A DNA stretch of 64,000 bases from Azospirillum brasilense (GTDB lineage Bacteria > Pseudomonadota > Alphaproteobacteria > Azospirillales > Azospirillaceae), in contig NZ_CP032345.1 of assembly GCF_005222205.1 (NCBI RefSeq), forward strand, positions 1,551,501 to 1,615,500, in the 5' to 3' direction. The position numbers and the translations under genes were made by a program. Shown one piece after another: positions 26,025 through 34,667 of this stretch. The notes below the pieces were generated by a model, which was not told the DNA's origin, searched no databases, and saw only the letters and a program-made list of their open reading frames with translations. Position 1 is the first letter of the stretch. Each line of letters starts with the position of its first letter.

Positions 26025-26837
26025 TCAAGGCTTCTTCTTCGCCGACGCGTCCGGCTGCTCCTTGAGGGAGGCCAGCACCATGCGGACGCGAGCCAAGTCG
26101 CCGTCGCCGCCCTTCGCCGGGGCGGAGGCGGGCGCGGCCTTGGCCAGGGTGCGCTTCGGCGGGGCGGGCTCCGCCGCCGCGACCTGCGTCCGCGGAGCGG
26201 GTGATGCCTTGGCGGCGACCGCCTTGCCCGACGCGGCCTTCGCCGGGGTCGCCCTGGCCTCCAGGATGCGGGGATCGCCGCCCTTCGGGCTCCAGGTGCG
26301 GACCGGGCCGGTGTCGACGTGGACGTGGCCGGTGTGGGGGTAGAGCGCGTAGCCGCCACGCTGGAGGGCCGCGGCCTCGTCGGCGAGGCGGCGGGGCGGG
26401 ACGCCGGGGATGGAGATGTCGGCGGCCTGCCCGCGCAGGTGATAGCTGTTTTCCGCCACGTTCGGGTTGCTGCGCGCCAGCGTGACGTTGGTCAGCGGCG
26501 AGCGGTAGCCCGAGGTGATGTGGACCGGCGTGTCGGGGCCGGCGCCGCAGCGGTCCCGCAGGTCGGCGAGAAGCTCCACCAGCGTGGGATCGACGGGCAC
26601 CGTCTCGCCGGTGCGGCGGTCGCGGAACAGGGTGGCGATGCGGTCCAGGGCCTGCGGGTCATAGCCGTCGGCGCGGCGGTAGGTGACGCTGACCGTCTCG
26701 CCGCTGGCGGGATGGTGCAGGGTGATCGAGCGGGGGCCGCCATCGAACGAGGCCTGGGGACCCGGAGTGGAGGCGCAGCCGGCGAGCGTTCCGCCGGCGA
26801 GCAGGCCCAGCAACGATAAGCGCAGAAGATGCCGCAT
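26025..26837 (-). CDS. DUF882/YcbK-like peptidase M15 family lipoprotein
   Basis: 270 residues with a lipoprotein signal ending LAGCAS (lipidated Cys about 21). The M15-like core has ITSGYRSPLTN, the zinc ligands in SYHLRGQAADISI (His and Asp) and GHVHVDTG (His). DUF882 proteins are thought to act on peptidoglycan peptides, as D,D- or L,D-carboxypeptidases. The last 75 residues are an Ala/Lys/Pro-rich tail (KAVAAKASPAPR), perhaps a linker or wall-binding part. It stands alone, convergent with the importer operon. Confidence 0.85.
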   Translation of the reverse strand: MRHLLRLSLLGLLAGGTLAGCASTPGPQASFDGGPRSITLHHPASGETVSVTYRRADGYDPQALDRIATLFRDRRTGETVPVDPTLVELLADLRDRCGAGPDTPVHITSGYRSPLTNVTLARSNPNVAENSYHLRGQAADISIPGVPPRRLADEAAALQRGGYALYPHTGHVHVDTGPVRTWSPKGGDPRILEARATPAKAASGKAVAAKASPAPRTQVAAAEPAPPKRTLAKAAPASAPAKGGDGDLARVRMVLASLKEQPDASAKKKP

Positions 26838-26983
26838 GCGTCTCCCCAGAGTTCTCTCTGCGGTTGCAGGCGGTTTTCATACCATAATTGTCACACGATC
26901 CGGCAGTGACAACGGGCCACGGGACGCGAACGGAGGCTTGGCCGTGTCGTCGGCGCATCACTGTCCAACGGGATAGTTGCCGA

Positions 26984-27859
26984 TCAGAGGGGAAGCGCCA
27001 TGCCTTCGCGGGCGACCAGCGTGCCGGGGCGCCGGGCCTCGGCGGCGGTGGCGATGACGTCCAGCTCGGCATCGCTGCGCCGGGGATCGTGGTGGAAGAT
27101 GACCGCGCGCTTCACATCGGCCTCGTCGGCGATGCGCAGGCATTCCTCCCAGGTCGAATGGCCCCAGCCGACGCGGGCGGCGTATTCGGCGTCGGTGTAG
27201 GTGCAGTCGTAGATCAGCAGGTCGCTGCCGCGCACCAGCTCCATCACGGCGGGGTCGCGCCCGGCGGCGGGATGCTCGGTGTCGGTCACGTAGCACAGGC
27301 TGCGCCCGGCGAACTCCACGCGGTAGCCGGTGGCCCCGTCCGGGTGGTTCAGCGCGGTGGTGCGCACGGTGATGCCCGGCTTGACCGTCAGCGTCTCGCC
27401 GCTGACGAAGTCGTGGAAGGTGCAGTCGGCCCGGAAGATCTCCACCGGGACCGGGAACAGCGGCGCCGACATCATGCATTCCAGGACCGAGCGCATCGTC
27501 CGCTCCCGCTCCAGATGGCCGGCCCTGATCCGCACGCGGCTGGCCGCGTCGAAGGCCGGCGCGAAGAAGGGCAGGCCGCAGATGTGGTCGAGATGGCTGT
27601 GGGTCAGAAGCAGATCGACGTCCACCGGCTCCCCCCGGCGCATCAGCGCCTCGCCCAGCGGGCGCAGGCCGGTGCCGGCGTCGAGGACCAGGAGAGCGTC
27701 CCCGCAGCGCAGCTCGACGCAGGGGGTGTTGCCGCCGTAGCGGACCGTGTCCGGCCCTGGGGAGGCGATGCTGCCACGCACGCCCCAGAAGCGGACGGTG
27801 AAGTCCGGCGGGGTGTCGGGCGCACCGGAACAGGCGTCGGAAACGGTTCGTGCCGTCAT
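26984..27859 (-). CDS. Metallo-beta-lactamase-fold hydrolase
   Basis: 291 residues. The start VRFWGVRGSIASPGPDTVRYG and the zinc motif LTHSHLDHICG (HxHxDH) are those of a phosphodiesterase-like MBL group. Later ligands appear in TALNHPDGATGYRVEF, CYVTDTEH and FHHDPRRSD. Relatives include class II cAMP phosphodiesterase-like and PhnP-like enzymes, so hydrolysis of a cyclic or nucleotide phosphodiester is plausible but unproven. The ATG at 27859 fits; the longer open frame upstream is not protein-like. Confidence 0.88.
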   Translation of the reverse strand: MTARTVSDACSGAPDTPPDFTVRFWGVRGSIASPGPDTVRYGGNTPCVELRCGDALLVLDAGTGLRPLGEALMRRGEPVDVDLLLTHSHLDHICGLPFFAPAFDAASRVRIRAGHLERERTMRSVLECMMSAPLFPVPVEIFRADCTFHDFVSGETLTVKPGITVRTTALNHPDGATGYRVEFAGRSLCYVTDTEHPAAGRDPAVMELVRGSDLLIYDCTYTDAEYAARVGWGHSTWEECLRIADEADVKRAVIFHHDPRRSDAELDVIATAAEARRPGTLVAREGMALPL

Positions 27860-28126
27860 GGTACCGACAATTTGGCGGTAGGACCCTCGCGAGTCGAGTG
27901 AAAAGGTTGTTTCACGAAACGACCCTCCGGCGCGTCCATAGGCCGGTCCGACGGCAGGCAGGCGGACATTCTGCCTCGATAGAAGGGGGACGGCGCAAGA
28001 CGGGGGTAAGAGGAAAAGGCGTGCCGCACCGCCGAGATGCGGAGGTGCCCAATCCAATAAGATGTGGTAGTTTGCGCCCGTTCGCCCATCGACGCGAAAA
28101 CTCGCCTCCGGACCCCGCCCCCTCGG

Positions 28127-28858
28127 ATGGACCCAGACAAACTCGCCAAAGTCCTCGCCATGGCCGAGTCGGAGCATCAGGGCGAGGCCCAGTCCGCTCT
28201 GCGCGCCGCGCGCATCATGCTGTCGAGGGCCGGCCTGTCGTTCCGCGATCTCGCCCGCGGGGCCCGTCCGGTCTCGACCGCCCCGGAGCCGCCGCCCACC
28301 GCCAGCGCCCCGCCGCCCGACCGTCCGCCGCCGCCCGACCAGCTCGTCCAGGGTCTGCGCCGGCAGGTGCGCGACCTGGAGCTGGAAGTGGCCGGGCTGA
28401 AGCGGCAGCTGGAAAAGAGCAACGGCGACATGGAGCGTCAGCGCGAGGAGGCCGACCGCTGGCGCGGCCTCGCCCGCGAAACCGCGGAAAAGCTCTGGGA
28501 CCTCGGCAAAGCACTGGAGCGCAAGCACAGTCGCCACACCAGCCTGGACAAGCGCCGCGCCATCCTCGACCTGCTGCAGGACCCCAACAGCGCCCTGCTG
28601 GCCGATCACGAGATCGCGCGGCGGGTCGGCACCTCGCCCAAGCTGGTCGCCCACTGGCGCCGCCGGCTGGCCATCGTCGGGCGCAAGATCCGTCTGCTGC
28701 CCGTCGTGCCGCGCGGCCGCGGCCTGTGGGGCGGCGGCCGGCCGGCCGGGCCGACCCGCGGCGGGGCGGCTCTGGAAGGCAAGCGCCAGCGCTGGATGGG
28801 CTATCCGGTCGCCGTCACCATCTCCGACCGGTCAGGACCGCCCGGCAAGCGGCCCTGA
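28127..28858 (+). CDS. DUF2786 domain protein with coiled coil and HTH-like segment
   Basis: 243 residues. Residues 1-45 match the DUF2786 pattern (KLAKVLAMAESEHQGEAQSA, then ALRAARIMLSRAGL). A Pro-rich linker follows (about 48-70), then a long charged coiled coil (75-140). Next is an HTH-like stretch with LADHEIARRVGTSPKLVAHW, in which turn and recognition-helix spacing fit, and a basic Gly/Arg-rich tail. DUF2786 is of unknown function. The architecture suggests a DNA-binding or nucleoid-associated protein. The gene is monocistronic, and its 267-bp upstream gap shows nothing clear beyond an AT-richer patch. Confidence 0.75.
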   Translation: MDPDKLAKVLAMAESEHQGEAQSALRAARIMLSRAGLSFRDLARGARPVSTAPEPPPTASAPPPDRPPPPDQLVQGLRRQVRDLELEVAGLKRQLEKSNGDMERQREEADRWRGLARETAEKLWDLGKALERKHSRHTSLDKRRAILDLLQDPNSALLADHEIARRVGTSPKLVAHWRRRLAIVGRKIRLLPVVPRGRGLWGGGRPAGPTRGGAALEGKRQRWMGYPVAVTISDRSGPPGKRP

Positions 28859-28873
28859 CCCGGTTCCCCGGAG

Positions 28874-30235
28874 TCAGTTGGACGAGCCGTTCCCATCGGT
28901 CGTCGCGCTGCCCAGATCCGCCGGTCCTTCCGCAGTGGGCGAGCGATCGCTCACCGCGACGCGCCAGACCGTGTTCGACAGGTCGTCGGCGACGATCAGA
29001 GCTCCCTTCGGGTCCACCGTGACGCCGACCGGCCGGCCGTAGGTGTGGCCGTCCTCGCCCATGAAACCGGTCACCACCTCGACCGGATCGCCGGCGGGGG
29101 CGCCGTCGCGGAAGGGCACGAAGATCACCTTGTAGCCGCTGGGCACGCTGCGGTTCCAGCTGCCATGCTCGCCGACGAACACGCCGTCGGCGAAGCGCTC
29201 GCCCATCGCCGGCGAGGAAAAGGCCACGCCGAGCGCGGCGACGTGCGAGCCCAGGGCGTAGTCCGGCTTGATCGCCGCGGCGACCATCTCGGGCTTCTGC
29301 GGCTGGGCGCGCGGGTCGACGTTCTGGCCCCAATAGCTGTAGGGCCAGCCGTAGAAGCCACCCTCGCGGACCGAGGTCAGGTAGTCGGGGACGAGGTTGG
29401 GGCCAAGCTCGTCGCGCTCGTTCACCACCGCCCACAGCGTGCCGGTTCCCGGCTGGATGGCCAGCGCGGTGGGGTTGCGCAGGCCCGTGGCGTAAGGCCG
29501 GTGCGCGCCGGTCTGGGCGTCGATCTCCCAGACCATCGCGCGGTCGGCCTCGGCGGGCATCCCGCGTTCGGTGATGTTGCTGTTGGAGCCGATGCCGACA
29601 TAGAGGAACCGCCCGTCCGGGCTGGCGGCCAGCGACTTGGTCCAGTGATGGTTGATGTAGGAGGGCAGGTCGGTGACCTTCTCCGGCGGCCCCTCGGCGC
29701 GGGTCTGGCCGTCGCGGTAGGGGAAGCGCACCAGCGCGTCCTGGTTCGCGACGTAGATCTGGCCGTTCACAAAGGCCAGCCCGTAGGGGGCGTTCAGGTG
29801 GTCGGCGAAGACCGTGCGCTCCTCGTACCGGCCGTCGCCGTCGGCGTCGCGCAGCAGGGTGATGCGGTTGCCGCTGGGAACCGGGGTCGTGCCCTTGGCC
29901 TTGATGATGCCGGCAATGAAATCCTTGGGCCGCAGCGGCGGGGCCGAGCCGCCCCGGCCTTCGGCGACCAGGATGTCGCCGTTGGGAAGGACGAGGGTCT
30001 GGCGCGGGATGCCGAGGTCGGTGGCGATCGCCGTGACGGTGAAGCCCTCCGGCACGGTCGGCTTCCGGTCCCCCCAGTTGGCGGGGTTGGCGATCTTCAT
30101 GCTGGGCAGCAGCCCGTACTGCTGCTCGGGCAGAGGCGGGTTGGCGCCGTAGACGGGCGGCGACGGGTTGTTGTCGTCGCAGGCGGCCAGCAGGGCGACG
30201 AGCGCGGCGGCGGCCAGCAGGCTGGAGCGTGTCAT
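28874..30235 (-). CDS. Sorbosone dehydrogenase-like (PQQ beta-propeller) lipoprotein
   Basis: 453 residues with a lipoprotein signal (LVALLAACDD). The rest is a six-bladed beta-propeller of the L-sorbosone/soluble glucose dehydrogenase family, with VPEGFTVTAIATDLGIPRQ, LLRDADGDGRYEERTVFADH, SYINHHWTKSLAASPDGRFLYVG, GLRNPTALAIQPGTG, VNERDELGPNLVPDYL and FVGEHGSWNRS. Such proteins may use PQQ to oxidise sugars in the periplasm. Its ATG overlaps the stop of the DUF2231 gene, which may pass on electrons, but this is inference. Confidence 0.88.
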   Translation of the reverse strand: MTRSSLLAAAALVALLAACDDNNPSPPVYGANPPLPEQQYGLLPSMKIANPANWGDRKPTVPEGFTVTAIATDLGIPRQTLVLPNGDILVAEGRGGSAPPLRPKDFIAGIIKAKGTTPVPSGNRITLLRDADGDGRYEERTVFADHLNAPYGLAFVNGQIYVANQDALVRFPYRDGQTRAEGPPEKVTDLPSYINHHWTKSLAASPDGRFLYVGIGSNSNITERGMPAEADRAMVWEIDAQTGAHRPYATGLRNPTALAIQPGTGTLWAVVNERDELGPNLVPDYLTSVREGGFYGWPYSYWGQNVDPRAQPQKPEMVAAAIKPDYALGSHVAALGVAFSSPAMGERFADGVFVGEHGSWNRSVPSGYKVIFVPFRDGAPAGDPVEVVTGFMGEDGHTYGRPVGVTVDPKGALIVADDLSNTVWRVAVSDRSPTAEGPADLGSATTDGNGSSN

Positions 30236-30744
30236 CGCGTGTCTCCCGTGCGCAGGCCCATGCGGAAGCTGGAGAAGCCGAACCAGGTCGCCAGGAGGGC
30301 GGTGACGGTGACGACCGCCGAGAGGATCAGACCGTCCGGCATGATTCCCCAGGCGTCCCGCGCGTGCACGAAGGCGTTGACGAGGCCAAGCGCGACGGTG
30401 ACGAGCAGCAGGACGAAGTAGACGAGCCCGCGACCGCGGCGCCGGCCGGCGCGGAACAGGTCGATGAAGGCCCAGAGGAGCGAGAAACCGGCGAAGACCA
30501 TGCCGCCGGCGATCAGCCAGGCGGCGAAGTTGCTCCACTGGATCTCGAAGCTCCTGGAATAGGCGACGTCGCAGAGCAGGCCCCCCAGGAACAACGGAAG
30601 GGAGGCGGCGAGCAGCACCGCGTGCAAGGGATGGATGGCCCTTGCCGGTCTGCCGTGATCGACGATGGCTACCAAGACGTCATCTCCTTGCCCGACGGGG
30701 GTCCGCGCCGGGGCGGCGCGGAAATCAATCTTTTCAATGGGCAA
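30232..30744 (-). CDS. DUF2231 membrane protein
   Basis: 170 residues with four hydrophobic helices (from about HPLHAVLLAASLPLFLGGLL to the C-terminus), as in the DUF2231 family. The first His-Pro in the opening helix is a family hallmark. It is translationally coupled to the sorbosone dehydrogenase-like gene, an arrangement that suggests a membrane partner for that enzyme. The start is uncertain: the frame opens with TTG at 30744, and a TTG at about residue 23 is an alternative; no ATG is available. Confidence 0.75.
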   Translation of the reverse strand: MPIEKIDFRAAPARTPVGQGDDVLVAIVDHGRPARAIHPLHAVLLAASLPLFLGGLLCDVAYSRSFEIQWSNFAAWLIAGGMVFAGFSLLWAFIDLFRAGRRRGRGLVYFVLLLVTVALGLVNAFVHARDAWGIMPDGLILSAVVTVTALLATWFGFSSFRMGLRTGDTR

Positions 30745-30795
30745 GCAGGAAGATGGTTCCGCGCGGTGGCGGGCCGGGGATCGGCGAACCGGGGA

Positions 30796-31485
30796 TCAGG
30801 GCACCAGCCGGTAGCCGCCGGGCTCCGTCACCAGGATCTCGGCGTTGGACGGATCGCGCTCGATCTTCTGGCGCAGGCGGTAGACGTGGGTTTCCAGCGT
30901 GTGGGTGGTGACCCCGGCGTTGTAGCCCCACACCTCGCCGAGCAGCGTCTCCCGCCCGATCACCGCGCCGCCGGCCCGGTACAGGTATTTCAGGATCGCC
31001 GTTTCCTTCTCGGTCAGGCGGATCTTGCGGGCGCCGCCGTCCGCCAGCAGCAGCTTGCCCGCCGGGCGGAAGCTGTAGGGGCCGATGGCGAAGACGGCGT
31101 CCTCGCTCTGCTCGTGGACGCGGAGTTGGGCGCGCAGCCGGGCCAGCAGCACCCCCATGCGGAAGGGCTTGGTGACGTAGTCGCTGGCCCCGGAATCAAG
31201 CCCCAGGATGGTGTCGGCGTCGGAGGCCGCCGCGGTCAGCATGATGATCGGGCAGCGCACCCCCTCGCGCCGCAGCAGGCGGCACAGGTCGCGCCCGTCC
31301 ATGTCCGGCAGCCCGACGTCGAGCAGGATGGCGGCGAAACCGCCCTCCCGCGCCACGGCCAGGGCGGAGGCGCCGTCCCCGGCCTCCACCGTCTCGAATT
31401 CCTCCAGAAGCTGGAGCTGCTCGGCGAGGGACTGCCGGAGGGCGGTGTCGTCGTCGATCAGAAGGATGCGTTTCGCAAGCGTCAT
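30796..31485 (-). CDS. OmpR-family response regulator
   Basis: 229 residues. The receiver domain (1-120) has the acidic pair in ILLIDDDTA, the phosphoacceptor Asp56 in LLDVGLPDMDG, and Lys in VTKPF. The C-terminal winged helix contains LTEKETAILKYLYRAGG and THTLETHVYRLRQKIE. It should control transcription after phosphorylation by a histidine kinase, but none is visible in the window, so it is an orphan here. The ATG at 31485 gives the standard length. Confidence 0.92.
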   Translation of the reverse strand: MTLAKRILLIDDDTALRQSLAEQLQLLEEFETVEAGDGASALAVAREGGFAAILLDVGLPDMDGRDLCRLLRREGVRCPIIMLTAAASDADTILGLDSGASDYVTKPFRMGVLLARLRAQLRVHEQSEDAVFAIGPYSFRPAGKLLLADGGARKIRLTEKETAILKYLYRAGGAVIGRETLLGEVWGYNAGVTTHTLETHVYRLRQKIERDPSNAEILVTEPGGYRLVP

Positions 31486-31587
31486 TCGGGGGCGTTCACC
31501 GGTGGCTCCGGGCGCGGAACTTATCATGGCCCGCGCGGGATTGCCCTAGCCTTATCGGAAGGTCCGAAGACAAGCGGGGGACAAGCG

Positions 31588-32091
31588 TCAGGCGCCCCAC
31601 AGGCTACCCAGCCGGGCCGCCGCCGCCGCGTCCGGGGGAAGGACGACCGCCGCCTCTGTGGCGAGGCCGAGCTCCGCCACCGCCCGCGCCGCCGCCGCGT
31701 CCGGCACGGCGAGGGCGCGCATCAGCGCCAGTGCGCCCTGCTCGAGATGGCGGCGGGCGGCGGCCTCCTCCTCGGTCAGGCCGGGCTCCAACCAGAGCAG
31801 CCGTTCCACCAGCGCGACGAGCCTCAGGCGCCGGCTGTCCATCGCCAGGGCGGCGGCGAGGCCGGGCAGGGCGCCGCCGTCCACCAGCACCCGCGTGCCG
31901 TCCGGCAGGCGCGACAGCGCGATGTCCGCCGCCAGCACCGCCGAGGGGTCGAGCCGCGGGTAATCGCCCGGCAGGGCGTGGCGCAGGACCTTTTGCCCCT
32001 GCGCCTCCAGCGCCAGCGCCAAACGGTCCGCGTAGCCGTCCGGCGCCCGGTTGGCGGGGAGGAGGAGATGCAGGGCCGGCTGGTCCGCCAT
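31588..32091 (-). CDS. Orphan N-terminal glycosyltransferase-like domain
   Basis: 167 residues. The pattern (LHLLLPANRAPDGYADRLAL, ALSRLPDGTRVLVDGGALPG, RRLRLVALVERLLWLEPGLT) resembles the N-terminal acceptor-side domain of certain alphaproteobacterial GT4 enzymes. The C-terminal donor-binding half is missing, and the usual HHPLALETGL-like motif is altered. It ends with its own stop, and the DNA beyond is an intergenic gap, not a decayed second half. It may be a truncated relic or a scaffold protein. It is divergent from ribA. Confidence 0.6.
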   Translation of the reverse strand: MADQPALHLLLPANRAPDGYADRLALALEAQGQKVLRHALPGDYPRLDPSAVLAADIALSRLPDGTRVLVDGGALPGLAAALAMDSRRLRLVALVERLLWLEPGLTEEEAAARRHLEQGALALMRALAVPDAAAARAVAELGLATEAAVVLPPDAAAAARLGSLWGA

Positions 32092-32317
32092 GGCGATGGC
32101 TCTCGCGTGCAAGGGGGGAAGGAGAGGGGACGGCGAGCATAGCGCAAGCCGGATTCGCCCGCACCGGCGGCGCTTTGCGCCATCGTTGCACCCTCGGCAA
32201 CGGTGTGGCGCGCGGGATTTGCTGGACAGGGGTGCGCCACCTGCGCTTTGCTTCCGGCGCTCTCCGACCCATGTCGGGATTTTCGCCCTTCGGGGCGCAG
32301 CACGCGAAGCCTCCGTT

Positions 32318-33490
32318 ATGTACGCCGACGCTCCTTCCGACTCCGCCCCGCCCGAAGCCGTCCTGCCCATGGACGAAGCCGCCATGCGCGCGGTGGACCG
32401 GGCCACGGCCGCCCTGCGCCGGGGCGAGGCCGTCGCCATCGAGACCGCCGACGGCAGCGTCGGCGCCGCGGTGTCGGTGGAATCCGTGGCGATCGACGCC
32501 GTGCAGCGGCTGGTGCAGCTCACCGGCGCCGCGCCGGTCCTGGCCGTCACCCGCCGCCGCGCCACGGTGCTGAAGCTGATGGGCGAGGGGACGGGCGTCG
32601 TCGCCCTGTCGCTTCCCCGCTGCCTGACCGCGGACGAGGCCCATGCGCTGGCCGATCCGGAACACCGCCCGGACGGCGACATGCCGGACGGCCTGACCGC
32701 CACGGCCATGGACCCCGGGTCGCGGGAAACCGCGGCGGTGGACCTCGCCCGGCTGGCGCGTCTGCTGCCGGCGGCCATCGTCGCACCGGCTACTGGACAC
32801 ACGGCCGCCGGTCACACCGGCAGCGCCGCGGAATGGGCGGCACGGCACGACCTGCTGCTGGTCCGCGCCCGCGACATCGCCGATTACCGCGTCCATGTGG
32901 TGCGCACGCTGCGCCGGGTGGCCGAGGCCCGCGTCCCGCTGTCCGGCGCCGAGAACACCAGCATCGCCGCCTTCCGCCCCATCGACGGCGGGCCGGAGCA
33001 TCTGGCGATCATCGTCGGCAACCCGGTGGCGGGCGAGCCGGTGCTGGCCCGCCTGCATTCGGAATGCTTCACCGGCGACCTGCTGGGGTCTTTGCGCTGC
33101 GACTGCGGCCAGCAGCTGCGCGGCGCCATCGCCGAGATCGCCCGGCAGGGCAGCGGCGTCCTGCTCTATCTGGCGCAGGAGGGGCGGGGGATCGGCCTCG
33201 TCAACAAGCTGCGCGCCTACCGCATCCAGGACCGCGGCTTCGACACGGTGGACGCCAACGAGATCCTGGGGTTCGAGGCGGACGAGCGGGTCTATCTGCC
33301 GGCGGCGGAGATGCTGCGCCAGCTCGGCTTCACCGCCGTGCGGCTGATGACCAACAACCCGGAGAAGCTGCGCCAGCTCGCCCGCTGCGGGATCGAGGTG
33401 GTCGAGCGCGTTCCGCACATCTTCCCGTCCAACGGCCACAACGAAGGCTATCTGCGCACCAAGGCGGAGCGCAGCGGGCACATGTTCTGA
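32318..33490 (+). CDS. ribA: GTP cyclohydrolase II with degenerate RibB-like N-terminus
   Basis: 390 residues. The C-terminal half is a full RibA domain for the first step of riboflavin synthesis (GTP to diaminohydroxypyrimidine ribosyl phosphate). The zinc Cys residues are Cys250 (HSECFTGD), Cys261 and Cys263 (LRCDCGQQL). Next come YLAQEGRGIGLVNKLRAY and LMTNNPEKL. The N-terminal 190 residues keep the outline of the dihydroxybutanone-phosphate synthase domain without its usual active-site motifs, a common state in alphaproteobacterial RibA proteins. No FMN riboswitch is visible upstream. Confidence 0.93.
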   Translation: MYADAPSDSAPPEAVLPMDEAAMRAVDRATAALRRGEAVAIETADGSVGAAVSVESVAIDAVQRLVQLTGAAPVLAVTRRRATVLKLMGEGTGVVALSLPRCLTADEAHALADPEHRPDGDMPDGLTATAMDPGSRETAAVDLARLARLLPAAIVAPATGHTAAGHTGSAAEWAARHDLLLVRARDIADYRVHVVRTLRRVAEARVPLSGAENTSIAAFRPIDGGPEHLAIIVGNPVAGEPVLARLHSECFTGDLLGSLRCDCGQQLRGAIAEIARQGSGVLLYLAQEGRGIGLVNKLRAYRIQDRGFDTVDANEILGFEADERVYLPAAEMLRQLGFTAVRLMTNNPEKLRQLARCGIEVVERVPHIFPSNGHNEGYLRTKAERSGHMF

Positions 33491-33519
33491 AACCACATCT
33501 TCTGAGAATCGAGTCTTCA

Positions 33520-33559
33520 GGGGGCAGGAAACGCCCCTTGCCCGGCAGCTCTTGCCGGG
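33520..33559 (+). terminator. Tandem hairpins after ribA
   Basis: GGGGGC...GCCCC (33520-33536) and CCCGGCA-GCTCT-TGCCGGG (33541-33559, 7-bp perfect stem) follow the ribA stop. No T-run is seen, so the strength as an intrinsic terminator is doubtful. Confidence 0.45.
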
Positions 33560-33669
33560 TCACGGTCCGGACCGGAACCGAAGGCGCCCGTGGCGACGGG
33601 ATTCCAGCCCGAAGAACTGGCACGCCGGTTGCTTAGGACAGGGCTGGACACCGCGACGGGAGACCGCCC

Positions 33670-34632
33670 ATGGCCATCGACGCCACCACCATCGACGCCA
33701 CCGCCGCTTCGCGGCCGGTGCAGCGCGAGCGGTCGCCGGCCCAAACGACGTCTTCCGTGACGGTGATGGAAAGCCGGGACAGTCCCGACCGGTACGAGGC
33801 CGAAGCCGAGATGTCCTTCGGCGACTTCCTGGACATCATCAACCCGCTCCAGCACATCCCGCTCGTCAACACCGTCTATCGCGAGATCACCGGCGACACG
33901 ATCAAGCCGTCGTCCAAGGTCATCGGCGGCATCCTGTTCGGCGGCCCGCTGGGCGGCATGGCGTCCATCGCCAACGCGGTGGTGGAACAGGCCCAGGGCA
34001 AGGACATCGGCGGGCAGATCATGGCGTCGCTTGGCTTCGACGGGGACGCCGCCGCCGGCCATCCGCCCGTCGGCACATCCGGAGCCACTGCGGTCGCCGC
34101 CCTGCCGGACTCCGCCGCCGGCACCTCGGCACCGGCCATGGCCGCTGCGGCGCCGGCCGCACAGCCGGCCCGCACCGTCACGGCGGAGCTGCCGGACGCC
34201 AAGCGCGCCGCAGCGCCGTCGCATGGGGTGGGGGCGGCGGTGACCGGATCCGGGCGCGATGGCCTGACGGACGCGCCGCATCCCTCGCGCATGCCGGCGC
34301 GCGACACCCCGCTGGCGAACAGCCTGATGGCCAAATACGCCGCGAAGCCGCATCCTTCCACCATCGGCTTCGCCGCAACGGCGGCCCCCTCCGGCGCCCG
34401 GAAGGCCACGGAAGCCGCGGCGCCGGCGGCCCAACCGGACGCCACCGCCGGAAGCGCGCCAGCCAACGCGCCGGCACAGGCGAACGCCGTCCCGGCCGCC
34501 GCCAACAGCAACGCCTTCGCGCCCGTGACACCGGACATGCTGTCTGAGACGATGATGCGCAATCTGGCCAAGTACGAGCAGGGTCGGCGGGCCGCGCAGA
34601 CCCAGGCGCCCAGCCTGCGGGTGTCCGGCTGA
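33670..34632 (+). CDS. Protein of unknown function with one conserved hydrophobic block
   Basis: 320 residues. Only residues about 45-115 look folded (FGDFLDIINPLQHIPLVNTV, then YREITGDTIKPSSK and VIGGILFGGPLGGMASIANA). The rest is Ala/Pro-rich and probably disordered. The short C-terminal stretch PVTPDMLSETMMRNLAKYEQ may form a helix. The block recalls a conserved hypothetical family of alphaproteobacteria, but I cannot give a function. It has a plausible ribosome site (GGGAG) and stands between ribA and an L,D-transpeptidase-like gene. Confidence 0.7.
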   Translation: MAIDATTIDATAASRPVQRERSPAQTTSSVTVMESRDSPDRYEAEAEMSFGDFLDIINPLQHIPLVNTVYREITGDTIKPSSKVIGGILFGGPLGGMASIANAVVEQAQGKDIGGQIMASLGFDGDAAAGHPPVGTSGATAVAALPDSAAGTSAPAMAAAAPAAQPARTVTAELPDAKRAAAPSHGVGAAVTGSGRDGLTDAPHPSRMPARDTPLANSLMAKYAAKPHPSTIGFAATAAPSGARKATEAAAPAAQPDATAGSAPANAPAQANAVPAAANSNAFAPVTPDMLSETMMRNLAKYEQGRRAAQTQAPSLRVSG

Positions 34633-34667
34633 GCGCGGTGCCCTCGGAAACGGGTGAGGGAAGGGCG

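Noticed and set aside
27906..27923. parS-like palindrome GTTGTTTCACGAAACGAC
   Set aside because: It lacks the two central bases of the parS core GTTTCACGTGAAAC and is 20 kb from the other sites.
32092..32317. FMN riboswitch before ribA
   Set aside because: The conserved FMN-element blocks are not visible, and the gap is short and GC-rich.
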